Shown here: positions 1 to 8,076 of the stretch, piece after piece
Layout of the letters: every line of letters starts with the position of its first letter
Numbering within the stretch: position 1 is the first letter of the stretch
NCBI GenBank assembly: GCA_937996235.1
Contig: CALKVK010000034.1
Coordinates: 1-64,000 of the forward strand
Reading direction: 5' to 3'
Origin: an uncultured bacterium
GTDB lineage: Bacteria; Planctomycetota; JAJSAM01; JAJVHW01
Length of the DNA stretch: 64,000 nt
The notes under the pieces: model-generated
Seen by the model: the letters and a program-made list of their open reading frames with translations, nothing else
Database searches by the model: none
What the model was told of the DNA's origin: nothing
Made by a program: the position numbers and the translations under genes

Positions 1-93
1 GCGTGCACACGGGCCTTCCTTGGAGACGGGCGGCGTGAACTGCGAGCCGCGCGCGAACGGGCGTGAACCGTGCGGCGCCGTCTGCGTGCCGCG

Positions 94-1254
94 TCAGTCG
101 ACGCGGCAGAGCACGGTCTTGAGGTAGCGGCCCTCCGGGCAGTCGGCGGCGACGGGGTGGTCGGCCGGTGCGCCGCGGATCTCGAGGAACGCGACCGGAC
201 GGCCGGCGTTCCGCGCCGCCCGGGCGAGGGCGCCGAGGAACGACGGCTCGTCCACGAGACCGGTGCACGAGCACGCGAGGACGAGTCCGTCTCGCGCCAC
301 CTTCTCGAACGCGAGACGGTTCAGGTCGGTGTAGTACGCGAGCGCCCGCGCCACGTCGCCGCGCGAGCCGGCCTGGCGCGCGGGGTCCACGACGAGCAGG
401 TCGAAGGCGCCCGCGCGCAGGCCGCGCAGCACGTCGAACGCGTCCGCGTGCTGCATCTCGACGGCGCCGGCGAGCCCGTTCAGCTCGGCGTTGCGGCGCG
501 CCGCCGCGACGGCGTGCTCGTCGAGGTCGACCGACACGACCGACGCCGCACCGCCGCGCGCCGCGTTCATGGCGAAGCCGCCGGTGTAGGAGAAGAGGTC
601 CAGCACGCGGCGGCCCTTCGCGAGCTGCCGCACGCGCAGGCGCGCGTCGCGCTGGTCGAGGAAGAACCCGGTCTTGTGCCCCGCCGCGCAGTCGACCGCG
701 AAGCGCAGCCCGTGCTCGCGGATCGTCGTCGCGGCGGCGGCGCCCGCGCCCTGCGGCACCGGGAAGCCCTCCTTCGTCGCGAGCCGCGGGTCGGCGGAGA
801 CGTGCACGACGCGGACGCCGAGCGCCTCGCCGAACGCCTCGCGCAGCACGGGGAAGGCGCGGTAGATGCCGAGCGACGACACCTGGCACGAGAGCACGTC
901 GCCGTAGACGTCCGCGACGAGGCCCGGCAGGCGGTCGCCCTCGGCGTGGACGACACGGTACGCGTCGGTGACCTGCGCGAGCTGCAGCACGTCGCGGCGC
1001 AGCGCGACGGCCCGGACGACCGCGGCGCGGAACCACGCGTCGTCCACGGGCGCGGCCTCGTCCCACGAGAGCACGCGCAGGGCGATCTCGCTGCGCGGGT
1101 TCCAGAACGCCTGACCGACGAAGCGTCCGTCGCGGTCCTCGACGCGCACGACGCTGCCCGCCTCGATGCGGCCGGCGCCGCGCTCGATCATCTTGCGGAA
1201 GATCGCCGCGCCGTGCGGCCGCGTCCGCAGCCGGACGGTCGGGAGCGGCGGCAT
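94..1254 (-). CDS. RlmI-like class I SAM-dependent rRNA methyltransferase
   Basis: Predicted 386-aa methyltransferase of the RlmI/RlmK family, which modifies 23S rRNA cytosine using S-adenosylmethionine. The N-terminal ~75 residues look like the PUA RNA-binding domain. The catalytic half shows the SAM motif VLDLFSYTGGFAMNAA, the acidic ribose-binding VVSVDLDEHAV, and a CSCTG segment at the place of the family's Cys-containing CSCSH motif. The end, DHPVAADCPEGRYLKTV, matches the usual RlmI C-terminus. Odd point: the family DPPxF motif reads DPARQ here, so activity or base specificity may differ. It overlaps the stop of the upstream ChaN-like gene by one base (TGATG), so the two are probably co-transcribed. 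Family assignment is confident; the exact target is not. Confidence 0.88.
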   Translation of the reverse strand: MPPLPTVRLRTRPHGAAIFRKMIERGAGRIEAGSVVRVEDRDGRFVGQAFWNPRSEIALRVLSWDEAAPVDDAWFRAAVVRAVALRRDVLQLAQVTDAYRVVHAEGDRLPGLVADVYGDVLSCQVSSLGIYRAFPVLREAFGEALGVRVVHVSADPRLATKEGFPVPQGAGAAAATTIREHGLRFAVDCAAGHKTGFFLDQRDARLRVRQLAKGRRVLDLFSYTGGFAMNAARGGAASVVSVDLDEHAVAAARRNAELNGLAGAVEMQHADAFDVLRGLRAGAFDLLVVDPARQAGSRGDVARALAYYTDLNRLAFEKVARDGLVLACSCTGLVDEPSFLGALARAARNAGRPVAFLEIRGAPADHPVAADCPEGRYLKTVLCRVD

Positions 1255-2426
1255 CAGCCCTGGATGACCGGGGCCTCGGGCGGCGGCGCGGGCGGCTCGA
1301 ACACCACGCGCAGCGCCAGGCGCTGCCCGTCGCGCAGGACCGTGACGTTCCGCACGCCGTGCGGCGGCGTGGCATCGAGCGCGTAGCGCAGGTCGGTCAT
1401 GTCGGTGACGGGCGCGCCGTCGATGGCGGCGAGCACGTCGCCCGCGAGCAGGCCCGCGCGCGCGGCGTTGCCACCCTCGACGACCGACTGGACGAGGAGC
1501 CCGTCCGGCTCCGGCACGGTCGCGAGCTGGACGCCGAGGCGCGAGGGCGGCACCTCCGGCGCGGCGGGCAGTCGCACGACGTGGTCACCGACGGAGTCGG
1601 GATCGTCGGCGCCGTCGCGGCCGACGGTGCGCATGACGACGAGCGTGCTCGCGATGCCCGGCATCCGCCGCGCCACGCGGTCGGGGATGCCCGTGCGCTC
1701 CTGGACGTGCTGCGACCCGGCGACGATCAGCATGCGCGAGCGCGGACCCGCCTCCGCGAGTGCGTCCGCGGCGCTCTCGGCCATCGTCTCGTCCCAGGTC
1801 GTCATCGCCTCGTACATGGCGTTCAGCCGCGCCTCGGGCATCTGGTGGGCGCCCCCCTGGAAGACGCCGAGGATGCGCTCGCGGTGCGCGGCCACGTCGA
1901 GGTCGATCACCGACGCGATCGACGCGCGCTGCGCCGCGTCGAGCGACGCGAGCCCCTCGCGCCCGACCTGGCGCACGATGCCCGCCTCGGCGTTCAGCGC
2001 CACCACGCGGATGCCGTGCTCGCGGCAGAAGCGCCAGAGCGGGGCGTAGAACGTGTGGTCGTAGCGCCAGCGCTCGAAGTACTCGGTGCGCCGCAGCATC
2101 TCGAGCTCGTCGATGCGGCCCGCCACGTAGTCGTCGAGATGACGCTGGAACGGGCGCTGGAACATCTCCATGCCGAGGAGCAGCGGGGCGCCGTCGCGGC
2201 GCGCCTGGTCGGCCATCGTGCGCAGGAGCTCCAACTGGAACGCGTGCTGCGCGCGGTCGTCGTGCAGCTCGCCGGCGTACACGACGCGCGCCGCGCGCAC
2301 GTCCGCGTCGAGCCGCGCACCGCCCGGAACCGCGTACGGGTCGCGCTGCGCGGTCCGCGGGGCGGCGCATGCGCCGAGGGGCAGGGCGAGGAGGGCTACG
2401 ACGAGGCAGGTCCGGAGGTGCGGCAT
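1254..2426 (-). CDS. ChaN-like lipoprotein with C-terminal PDZ domain
   Basis: A 390-aa putative lipoprotein. The N-terminus is a signal sequence ending in lipobox LGAC (Cys20). Residues ~45-285 match the ChaN/DUF399 family, known for haem-binding iron-regulated lipoproteins: AGELHDDRAQH (E53, H55, H61), GMEMFQRPFQ, GGAHQMPEARLNAMY and AGSQHVQERTGIPDRV. Residues ~296-372 form a PDZ domain (LGVQLATV, AARAGLLAGDVLAAIDG), an architecture seen in longer ChaN homologues. GGGAGAG stands eight bases before the ATG. It is the first gene of a two-gene minus-strand unit with the RlmI-like gene. The role of the PDZ domain is unknown. Confidence 0.88.
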   Translation of the reverse strand: MPHLRTCLVVALLALPLGACAAPRTAQRDPYAVPGGARLDADVRAARVVYAGELHDDRAQHAFQLELLRTMADQARRDGAPLLLGMEMFQRPFQRHLDDYVAGRIDELEMLRRTEYFERWRYDHTFYAPLWRFCREHGIRVVALNAEAGIVRQVGREGLASLDAAQRASIASVIDLDVAAHRERILGVFQGGAHQMPEARLNAMYEAMTTWDETMAESAADALAEAGPRSRMLIVAGSQHVQERTGIPDRVARRMPGIASTLVVMRTVGRDGADDPDSVGDHVVRLPAAPEVPPSRLGVQLATVPEPDGLLVQSVVEGGNAARAGLLAGDVLAAIDGAPVTDMTDLRYALDATPPHGVRNVTVLRDGQRLALRVVFEPPAPPPEAPVIQG

Positions 2427-2545
2427 GCACGCACTCTCCCGCTCGCCGCGCGCCCCGGCGGAGGAATTCCGGTCGCGTTGACAGACGGGAGCCCGGCGCT
2501 AGCGTTGTCTCTGGTCGGGGGGATCCGACGATCAGGAGACACGGC

Positions 2546-3706
2546 ATGAGAAGGACCCGACTCGCGGCCGCGGCTCTCGCAGCGGCGCTGGGGGCGGCGG
2601 CCGCTGCAGAGGGGGCCCTGGCCCGTTCGGCGCTCGCGTGCGACCCGGCGCACGAGCTCGCGGCGCGCCGCAAGGCCGTCGCCGAGCTGCGCGACGCGAC
2701 GCCCGGCGAGCTGGCGGCGGAGCACTACAAGCTGGGGCTCTGGGCGCGTGACGCAGGTCTCGCCGAGGAGGCGCACGCCGAGTTCCGCTCGGCCCTCGCC
2801 CTCGACGCGGGCCACGAGGGCGCACACCACGCGCTCGGCCACGAGCGCAAGGGCGAGGCCTGGCTGACGGCCGAGGAGGCCATGGCCGAGAAGGGCCTCG
2901 TGCTGCGCGGCGGCACGTGGCTCCTGCGCGAGGAGGCCGAGATCCTCGACCAGCCCGCGAAGGAGCGCGAGCGCCGGCGCGAGGAGCAGGCGAAGGTCAC
3001 GAAGCTGCTCGACCTGTACGCCCGCGGCGGCGAGCGCGCGCAGAAGCTCGCGCGCGAGTCGCTGCAGACGGTCGACGCGGCCTACCGGCTCGAACCGCTC
3101 GCGTACGCGCTGCGCTCGCCGAGCGAGCGCCTGCGGCTGCTCGCGGCGGAGGAGCTGGGGGCGCTCCGCAACCGTCGCGCGATCCGGCCGCTGCTCCACC
3201 GCGCGGTGTTCGATCCGTCCGAGGCCATGCGGCACGCGGCGATCGACGCGGCGCGCGCGATCGGCGACGCCAACCTGGTGATGCCGCTCGTGCGGGCGCT
3301 CGGCTCGGAGGACGCGACCGTGCGCATGCACGCCGCCGACGCGATCGCGCGCGTGGGCGACGTGCGCGGCGTGCAGTACCTCGTCTACCAGATCGAGAAG
3401 CGCGGCGGCGGTGCGCCCCGCGCGTACTCGATGTTCGCGGCGCAGCTCAGCTTCATCCAGGACTTCGACGTCGAGGTCGCGCAGACGGCGTTCATCGCCG
3501 ACCCGATCGTCAGCACGATGCAGGAAGGCACCGTGCTCGACGTGCAGGTGGTCGCGACCGAGCAGACCTCGTACCTGGTGGAGCGCGAGGTGATCCACGG
3601 TGCGCTGTCGCGTCTGACCGGCGCGACCGACGTGAAGAACGTCCCCGGGGCCTGGGCCGCCTGGTACCGGGAACACGGCGCGGAGCTGACGGCCGCCGCG
3701 CAGTAG
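2546..3706 (+). CDS. secreted HEAT-repeat protein
   Basis: A 386-aa exported protein of unknown function. The ATG was chosen because AGGAG precedes it by eight bases and it opens a signal peptide (MRRTRLAAAALAAALGAAAA). Residues ~35-90 resemble a TPR-like helical pair (EHYKLGLWARDAGLAEEAHA). A charged coiled-coil-like stretch around QPAKERERRREEQAKV follows, then HEAT/PBS-type helical repeats (RLLAAEELGALRNRRAIRPL, HAAIDAARAIGDANLVMPLV, HAADAIARVGDVRGVQYLV). Such repeats usually mediate protein-protein binding. A strong hairpin follows the stop. It is monocistronic and divergent from the ChaN-like gene. Confidence 0.85.
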   Translation: MRRTRLAAAALAAALGAAAAAEGALARSALACDPAHELAARRKAVAELRDATPGELAAEHYKLGLWARDAGLAEEAHAEFRSALALDAGHEGAHHALGHERKGEAWLTAEEAMAEKGLVLRGGTWLLREEAEILDQPAKERERRREEQAKVTKLLDLYARGGERAQKLARESLQTVDAAYRLEPLAYALRSPSERLRLLAAEELGALRNRRAIRPLLHRAVFDPSEAMRHAAIDAARAIGDANLVMPLVRALGSEDATVRMHAADAIARVGDVRGVQYLVYQIEKRGGGAPRAYSMFAAQLSFIQDFDVEVAQTAFIADPIVSTMQEGTVLDVQVVATEQTSYLVEREVIHGALSRLTGATDVKNVPGAWAAWYREHGAELTAAAQ

Positions 3707-3749
3707 CCGCAGGGCAGCGGAGCGGAAGGCTTCGCAGCGGAAGGAAGAC

Positions 3750-3775
3750 GGGGCGCCGACGCGAGTCGGCGCCCC
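3750..3775 (+). terminator. perfect 11-bp hairpin with GCGA tetraloop
   Basis: Stem GGGGCGCCGAC pairs exactly with GTCGGCGCCCC around a GCGA loop (GNRA type), 44 bases after the HEAT-protein stop. There is no T tract behind it, so it may be a transcript-end stabiliser or a Rho-assisted terminator rather than a classical intrinsic one. Confidence 0.6.
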
Positions 3776-3898
3776 GCACCATTTGGCGCACACGCCCGAC
3801 GCGCCCGGCAATTGGCGCCCCGCGCCCCGGGGTCCTGCCGATACTCGCCCGGCCGGCGGGCGGCCCTCCGCTGCACGCGCGGCAGGGGAGGACGCGCC

Positions 3899-6800
3899 AT
3901 GACCTTCGCCCGCTCGCGCACCGCCGGCATCCTGCTGCTCGCGACGCTGTGTGCGCCACTCGGCGCCGCCGCCCGGGCCGACGACGAGCCGGTCTCGCTC
4001 GTCGCCGACGTGCGCACTCTCGGGAACGCGCGGGGCTCGAACCCGCAGGCGTACTTCGCGGTCGGCGCGCGCGTGGTGCTGTACGCCACGACCACCGACA
4101 CGGGCGGCGAGCTGTTCGTCCGCGAGGCCGACGGCACGTACCGCCTGCTCGTGGACATCCGTCCCGGCCCCGACAGCTCCAACGTCGACGGCTTCTTCCA
4201 GCTCGGCTCGCAGGTCTTCTTCAGCGCCGACGACGGCGTGAACGGCAACGAGTTCTGGACGACCGACGGCACCGCAGGGGGCACGTCGCGCGTGACGTCG
4301 CTGACGGCGCAGGGTGTGACGTTCTTCGGTTCGATCGTCGTGTACGGGGGCCGCGCGTACTTCAGCGCGGTCGACAGCGACCACGGCACCGAGCTCTGGA
4401 GCTTCGACGGCACGGCGGACGGCGCGGCGCTCGTCGCCGACGTGCGCACGGGCCGCGGCTCGTCGTCGCCGACGCGCCTCTCCGTCGCGAACGGCCTCCT
4501 GTGGTTCTCGGCCGACGACGGCGTGCACGGCACGGAGCCCTGGGTGACCGACGGCACCGCGCAGGGCACGCGCCTCGTCGCAGATATCGCGGCGGGCTTC
4601 GGCAGCGCCCCGTCGTCGTTCACGGCGTTCGGCGGCCGCACGTGGTTCAGCGCGAGCGACGGCGGCATCACCACCGGGCGCGAGCTGTGGAGTTCGGACG
4701 GCACCGACCAGGGCACGCAGATGCTGCTCGACCTCGGGCCGGGCACGACCGGCGGCGTGATCTCGGACCTCGCCGTGCTCGGCGACGCGCTGCTCTTCCA
4801 GGGCACCGACGGCCGCGCGGGGCGCCAGCTCTGGAAGACCGACGGCACCGCGAACGGCACCGAGTTCGTGCAGTCGCTCGGCGCGGCGGGCGCCACGAGC
4901 GTGCGCGACTTCACCACGTCGAACGGGCTGCTGTACTTCACCGAGGTCGCGGAGGACGGCTCCGCGCGCGAGCTGTGGCGCACCGACGGCACCGCCAACG
5001 GCACGGGGCGGCTCGTCGCGGCGGACATCGGCAGCGCGGCGACGAACGCCGACGACCTCATCGACTTCGGCGGGCTGCTCTACTTCGTCGCGCGCGACCC
5101 GCTGCTCGGCCGCGAGCCGCACGTCACCGACGGCACGCTCTTCGGCACGTCGCTCTTCGTCGACACGCAGCCGGGGAGCGGGAGCGGGGGCTTCTTCCAG
5201 CCGTACGTGTTCGGCAACCTGCTGCTCTTCGGCGCGAACGACGGCGGCAGCGGACAGGAGCCCTGGCAGAGCGACGGCACCCCCGCCGGCACGCGCGCCG
5301 TCGCCAACCTGAACTTCGACGCCTCCGACTCCGCGCCGGCGTTCGGGGCGCCGGTCGGCGACGTCGTCGTGTTCGCCGCGAGCGACGGCGTGACGGGTCG
5401 CGAGCCGTGGGTCGCCGCGGCGGACGGCTCCGGCGCGGCGCTCCTCGCGGACCTGCGCACGGGCACGGCGTCCTCGAGCGCCGACGGCTTCACGCGCTTC
5501 GGCGGCGTCGTGCTGTTCCGCGCCGACGACGGCGTCCACGGCAGCGAGCTGTGGACGACCGACGGCGCGACGGCGGAGCTGGTCGCCGACCTGAACCCCG
5601 ACGCGGGCTCGTCGCCCTACAACGTGACGCCGGGTTCCAGGTTCGCGCTGCTCGTCGCGACCGACACCGAGGCGGGCGCCGAGCTGTGGCGCACCGACGG
5701 CACCGCGAACGGCACGTACCGCGTCGCCGACGTGAACCCCGGCGCCGACGACGCGTCCATCGACGAGATCGTGTACGACGGGCGCCGCTTCTACTTCACG
5801 GCGTACGAGCCGGAGCACGGCCAGGAGCTCTGGAGCTCCGACGGCACGGAGCGCGGCACGCAGCTCGTGCGCGACATCCGCGCGGGCGACGTGTCCGCCG
5901 CACCGATGGAGCTCACGCTGGTCGGGCGGCGGCTCTTCTTCGTCGCGATCGAGAACTCGCGCCACGTGCTGTTCACGTCGGACGGCAAGGAGAAGGGCAC
6001 GGTCGCGATCGCCGCCGCGGGCACGCCGACGACCAACACGCTGAGCCGCGATCTCGTCGCGAACCGCGGACGCCTCTGGTTCCTGCACACGACCGACGAC
6101 GCCGGGCGCGAGCTCTGGACCTCCGACGGCACCGAGACGGGCACGTTCCGCGTCAGCGACATCGGCGCGGGCACGGCGGGCGACGCGCGCGACCTGGTCG
6201 CGGCGGGCGGGCTGCTGTACTTCGCGGGGAACGACGGCACGAGCGGCTTCGAGCCGTGGGTGAGCGACGGCACCGCGGCGGGCACGCGGCGTCTCGCGGA
6301 CCTCGAACCCGGTCTCGCGTCCTCCGACCCCGTCGAGTTCACGCCCGCCGGCGCGTCCTCGCGCGTCCTCTTCCGCGCGACGACGGCGGCGCTCGGCGAG
6401 GAGCTCTACGTCTCCGACGGCACGCCCGAGGGGACGTTCCTCCTGCGCGACATCGCACCCGGCACCGCGTCCTCGTCGCCCGCAGGGTTCGTCGTCGCGG
6501 GCGCGCGCGTCTTCTTCTCGGCGAACGACGGCACGCGCGGCCAGGAGCCGTGGAGCGTCGACGCCGTGGCGCTCGCAGCGCTCGACCGCGACGCCGACAG
6601 CGTTCCCGACGACATGGAGGTCGCGTTCGGGAGCGACCCGACCGACGCGGGCGAGACGCCGCTCGGTGCGACCGGTCCGAGTGCGCAGGCCGTGCTCGAC
6701 GTCACGCGTCTCAAGACGAAGCTCAACTACGTGAAGGCGTCGAAGGACGTGCTCACGCTCACGGGAACGCTGCCCGTCGGCGCGGGCGAGGAGCCCGAGG

Positions 6801-7150
6801 GCCGCACGCTGCGCGTGTGCGTCGGCGGCGTCGCGCGCACGTTCGTCCTCGACGGCAAGGGCGTGGCGAAGCTCGGCGCCACCGAGAAGTTCACGCTGAA
6901 GCTGAAGCGCAAGGGCGGCGTGGTGCAGGCGGACGCTGCCGCACCGTTCACGCTCAAACTCGCGAAGGCGGACCTCGTCGAGGCGTTCCGCGACGAGGGC
7001 CTCTCCGAGTCGTTCCTCGGCCGCGGGCAGCCGCGCACGGTCGCCGTGCGCATCCTCGACGGCGACGTGCTGCGGCAGGTCGCCGTGCCGCTCTCGTTCA
7101 CGGGGACGAACGCGCGCGCGGGCTCCGCGAAGTCGCTCGCGGCACGCTGA
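3899..7150 (+). CDS. secreted ELWxxDGTxxGT-repeat protein with calcium-loop segment
   Basis: A 1083-aa exported protein. The ATG follows GGGGAGG by seven bases and starts a signal peptide cleaved near AARADDE. About 18 copies of a ~47-residue unit fill residues ~45-890. Each is built around xELWxxDGTxxGTxxVxD followed by a strand with ARVFFSANDG-like sequence; copies 10, 11, 14 and 18 are degenerate. This repeat (ELWxxDGT, known from myxobacteria and related phyla) probably folds as beta-propeller blades. A thrombospondin-3-like calcium segment follows (DRDADSVPDDMEVAFGSDP, ~895-915), then a ~170-residue beta-rich C-terminal domain. The biochemical role is unknown; cell-surface or extracellular location is inferred. 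Convergent with dapF. Confidence 0.88.
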   Translation: MTFARSRTAGILLLATLCAPLGAAARADDEPVSLVADVRTLGNARGSNPQAYFAVGARVVLYATTTDTGGELFVREADGTYRLLVDIRPGPDSSNVDGFFQLGSQVFFSADDGVNGNEFWTTDGTAGGTSRVTSLTAQGVTFFGSIVVYGGRAYFSAVDSDHGTELWSFDGTADGAALVADVRTGRGSSSPTRLSVANGLLWFSADDGVHGTEPWVTDGTAQGTRLVADIAAGFGSAPSSFTAFGGRTWFSASDGGITTGRELWSSDGTDQGTQMLLDLGPGTTGGVISDLAVLGDALLFQGTDGRAGRQLWKTDGTANGTEFVQSLGAAGATSVRDFTTSNGLLYFTEVAEDGSARELWRTDGTANGTGRLVAADIGSAATNADDLIDFGGLLYFVARDPLLGREPHVTDGTLFGTSLFVDTQPGSGSGGFFQPYVFGNLLLFGANDGGSGQEPWQSDGTPAGTRAVANLNFDASDSAPAFGAPVGDVVVFAASDGVTGREPWVAAADGSGAALLADLRTGTASSSADGFTRFGGVVLFRADDGVHGSELWTTDGATAELVADLNPDAGSSPYNVTPGSRFALLVATDTEAGAELWRTDGTANGTYRVADVNPGADDASIDEIVYDGRRFYFTAYEPEHGQELWSSDGTERGTQLVRDIRAGDVSAAPMELTLVGRRLFFVAIENSRHVLFTSDGKEKGTVAIAAAGTPTTNTLSRDLVANRGRLWFLHTTDDAGRELWTSDGTETGTFRVSDIGAGTAGDARDLVAAGGLLYFAGNDGTSGFEPWVSDGTAAGTRRLADLEPGLASSDPVEFTPAGASSRVLFRATTAALGEELYVSDGTPEGTFLLRDIAPGTASSSPAGFVVAGARVFFSANDGTRGQEPWSVDAVALAALDRDADSVPDDMEVAFGSDPTDAGETPLGATGPSAQAVLDVTRLKTKLNYVKASKDVLTLTGTLPVGAGEEPEGRTLRVCVGGVARTFVLDGKGVAKLGATEKFTLKLKRKGGVVQADAAAPFTLKLAKADLVEAFRDEGLSESFLGRGQPRTVAVRILDGDVLRQVAVPLSFTGTNARAGSAKSLAAR

Positions 7151-7190
7151 GCGCCTTCAGCCGGCCACCCTCGACCCAGCCACGTTCGCG

Positions 7191-8027
7191 TCAGGCGTCG
7201 AAGGTCCCGCGGAACACCTCGACCGCGGGTCCGGTCATGAACACCGGGTCGGTCGGCCCGCCGGCCCACTCGATGCGCAGGTCGCCGCCCGTCAGGTGCA
7301 CGAGCACCGACGCGTCGAGCAGTCCGTTCAGCCGCCCCGCGACGGCCACCGCACACGCGCCGCTGCCGCACGCGAACGTCTCGCCGGAGCCGCGCTCCCA
7401 CGTGCGCTGCACGACCTCGCCGCGCGCGAGCACCTGCACGAACTCGACGTTCGTGCGCTCGGGGAAGATCGGCAGGTGCTCGATCGCGCGGCCCCAGCGC
7501 TCGACGGCGAAGCCGGCGGCCTCGTGCACGAACGTCACGCAGTGCGGGTTGCCCATCGAGACGCACGTGACGACGAGCCCGTGGTCCTGCACGTCGAGGC
7601 GCTCGCCGATCACGCGCCCCTCGGGGCCGAGCATCGGGATCTCGCTGCGCTCGAGCCGCGGCGGTCCCATGTCCACCCGCACGCCCGCGAGGACGCCGTC
7701 GGTGTGCACCAGCGTGCACGCCTTCACACCCGCGTCGGTCTCGATGTGCAGCACCGGCCCCGCGACGCCGCGTCGCTCGTGGACGTAGCGCGCGACGCAG
7801 CGCAGGCCGTTGCCGCACATCGCGCTGCGGCTGCCGTCGGCGTTGTACATCTCCATGCGCGCGTCGCCGGAGTCGCTCGGGCAGATGAGGATCAACCCGT
7901 CGCTGCCGACGCCGAAGCGGCGGTCCGAGATGCGCCGCGCGAGCGCTGGCGCGTCCGGGACGCGCTCCTCGAAGCAGTCCACGTAGACGTAGTCGTTCCC
8001 GAGCCCCTGCATCTTGGTGAAGCGCAT
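7191..8027 (-). CDS. dapF: diaminopimelate epimerase
   Basis: DapF converts LL- to meso-diaminopimelate, the last step before lysine and the peptidoglycan cross-linking amino acid. The 278-aa length is normal. Both catalytic cysteines are present: C71 in SAMCGNGLRCVARY and C220 in ETFACGSGACA. The N-terminus MRFTKMQGLGNDYVYVD is the standard family start. No ribosome binding site precedes the ATG; instead TAGTCT lies eight bases upstream, suggesting a leaderless transcript. With lysC at 13902-15227 this gives two enzymes of the same pathway in the window, though in separate units. Confidence 0.97.
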   Translation of the reverse strand: MRFTKMQGLGNDYVYVDCFEERVPDAPALARRISDRRFGVGSDGLILICPSDSGDARMEMYNADGSRSAMCGNGLRCVARYVHERRGVAGPVLHIETDAGVKACTLVHTDGVLAGVRVDMGPPRLERSEIPMLGPEGRVIGERLDVQDHGLVVTCVSMGNPHCVTFVHEAAGFAVERWGRAIEHLPIFPERTNVEFVQVLARGEVVQRTWERGSGETFACGSGACAVAVAGRLNGLLDASVLVHLTGGDLRIEWAGGPTDPVFMTGPAVEVFRGTFDA

Positions 8028-8035
8028 CGGGGGAG

Positions 8036-8041
8036 AGACTA
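8036..8041 (-). promoter_or_regulatory. TAGTCT -10 box of leaderless dapF
   Basis: On the minus strand TAGTCT lies eight bases before the dapF ATG, with no Shine-Dalgarno sequence between. It matches the TAnnnT box recurring before six other starts in this window. Confidence 0.5.
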
Positions 8042-8076
8042 CGAGACCGCGCCAGTGATCCGGCAGCAGTCCGCGC

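Noticed and set aside
2396..6088. A 1230-codon minus-strand open frame
   Set aside because: Antisense to the HEAT and ELW genes, no homology, composition typical of GC-rich shadow frames.
2917..7788. A 1623-codon open frame overlapping the ELW-repeat gene
   Set aside because: It is an arginine/alanine-rich shadow frame produced by high third-position GC; the real protein in another frame has repeats, signal peptide and ribosome site.
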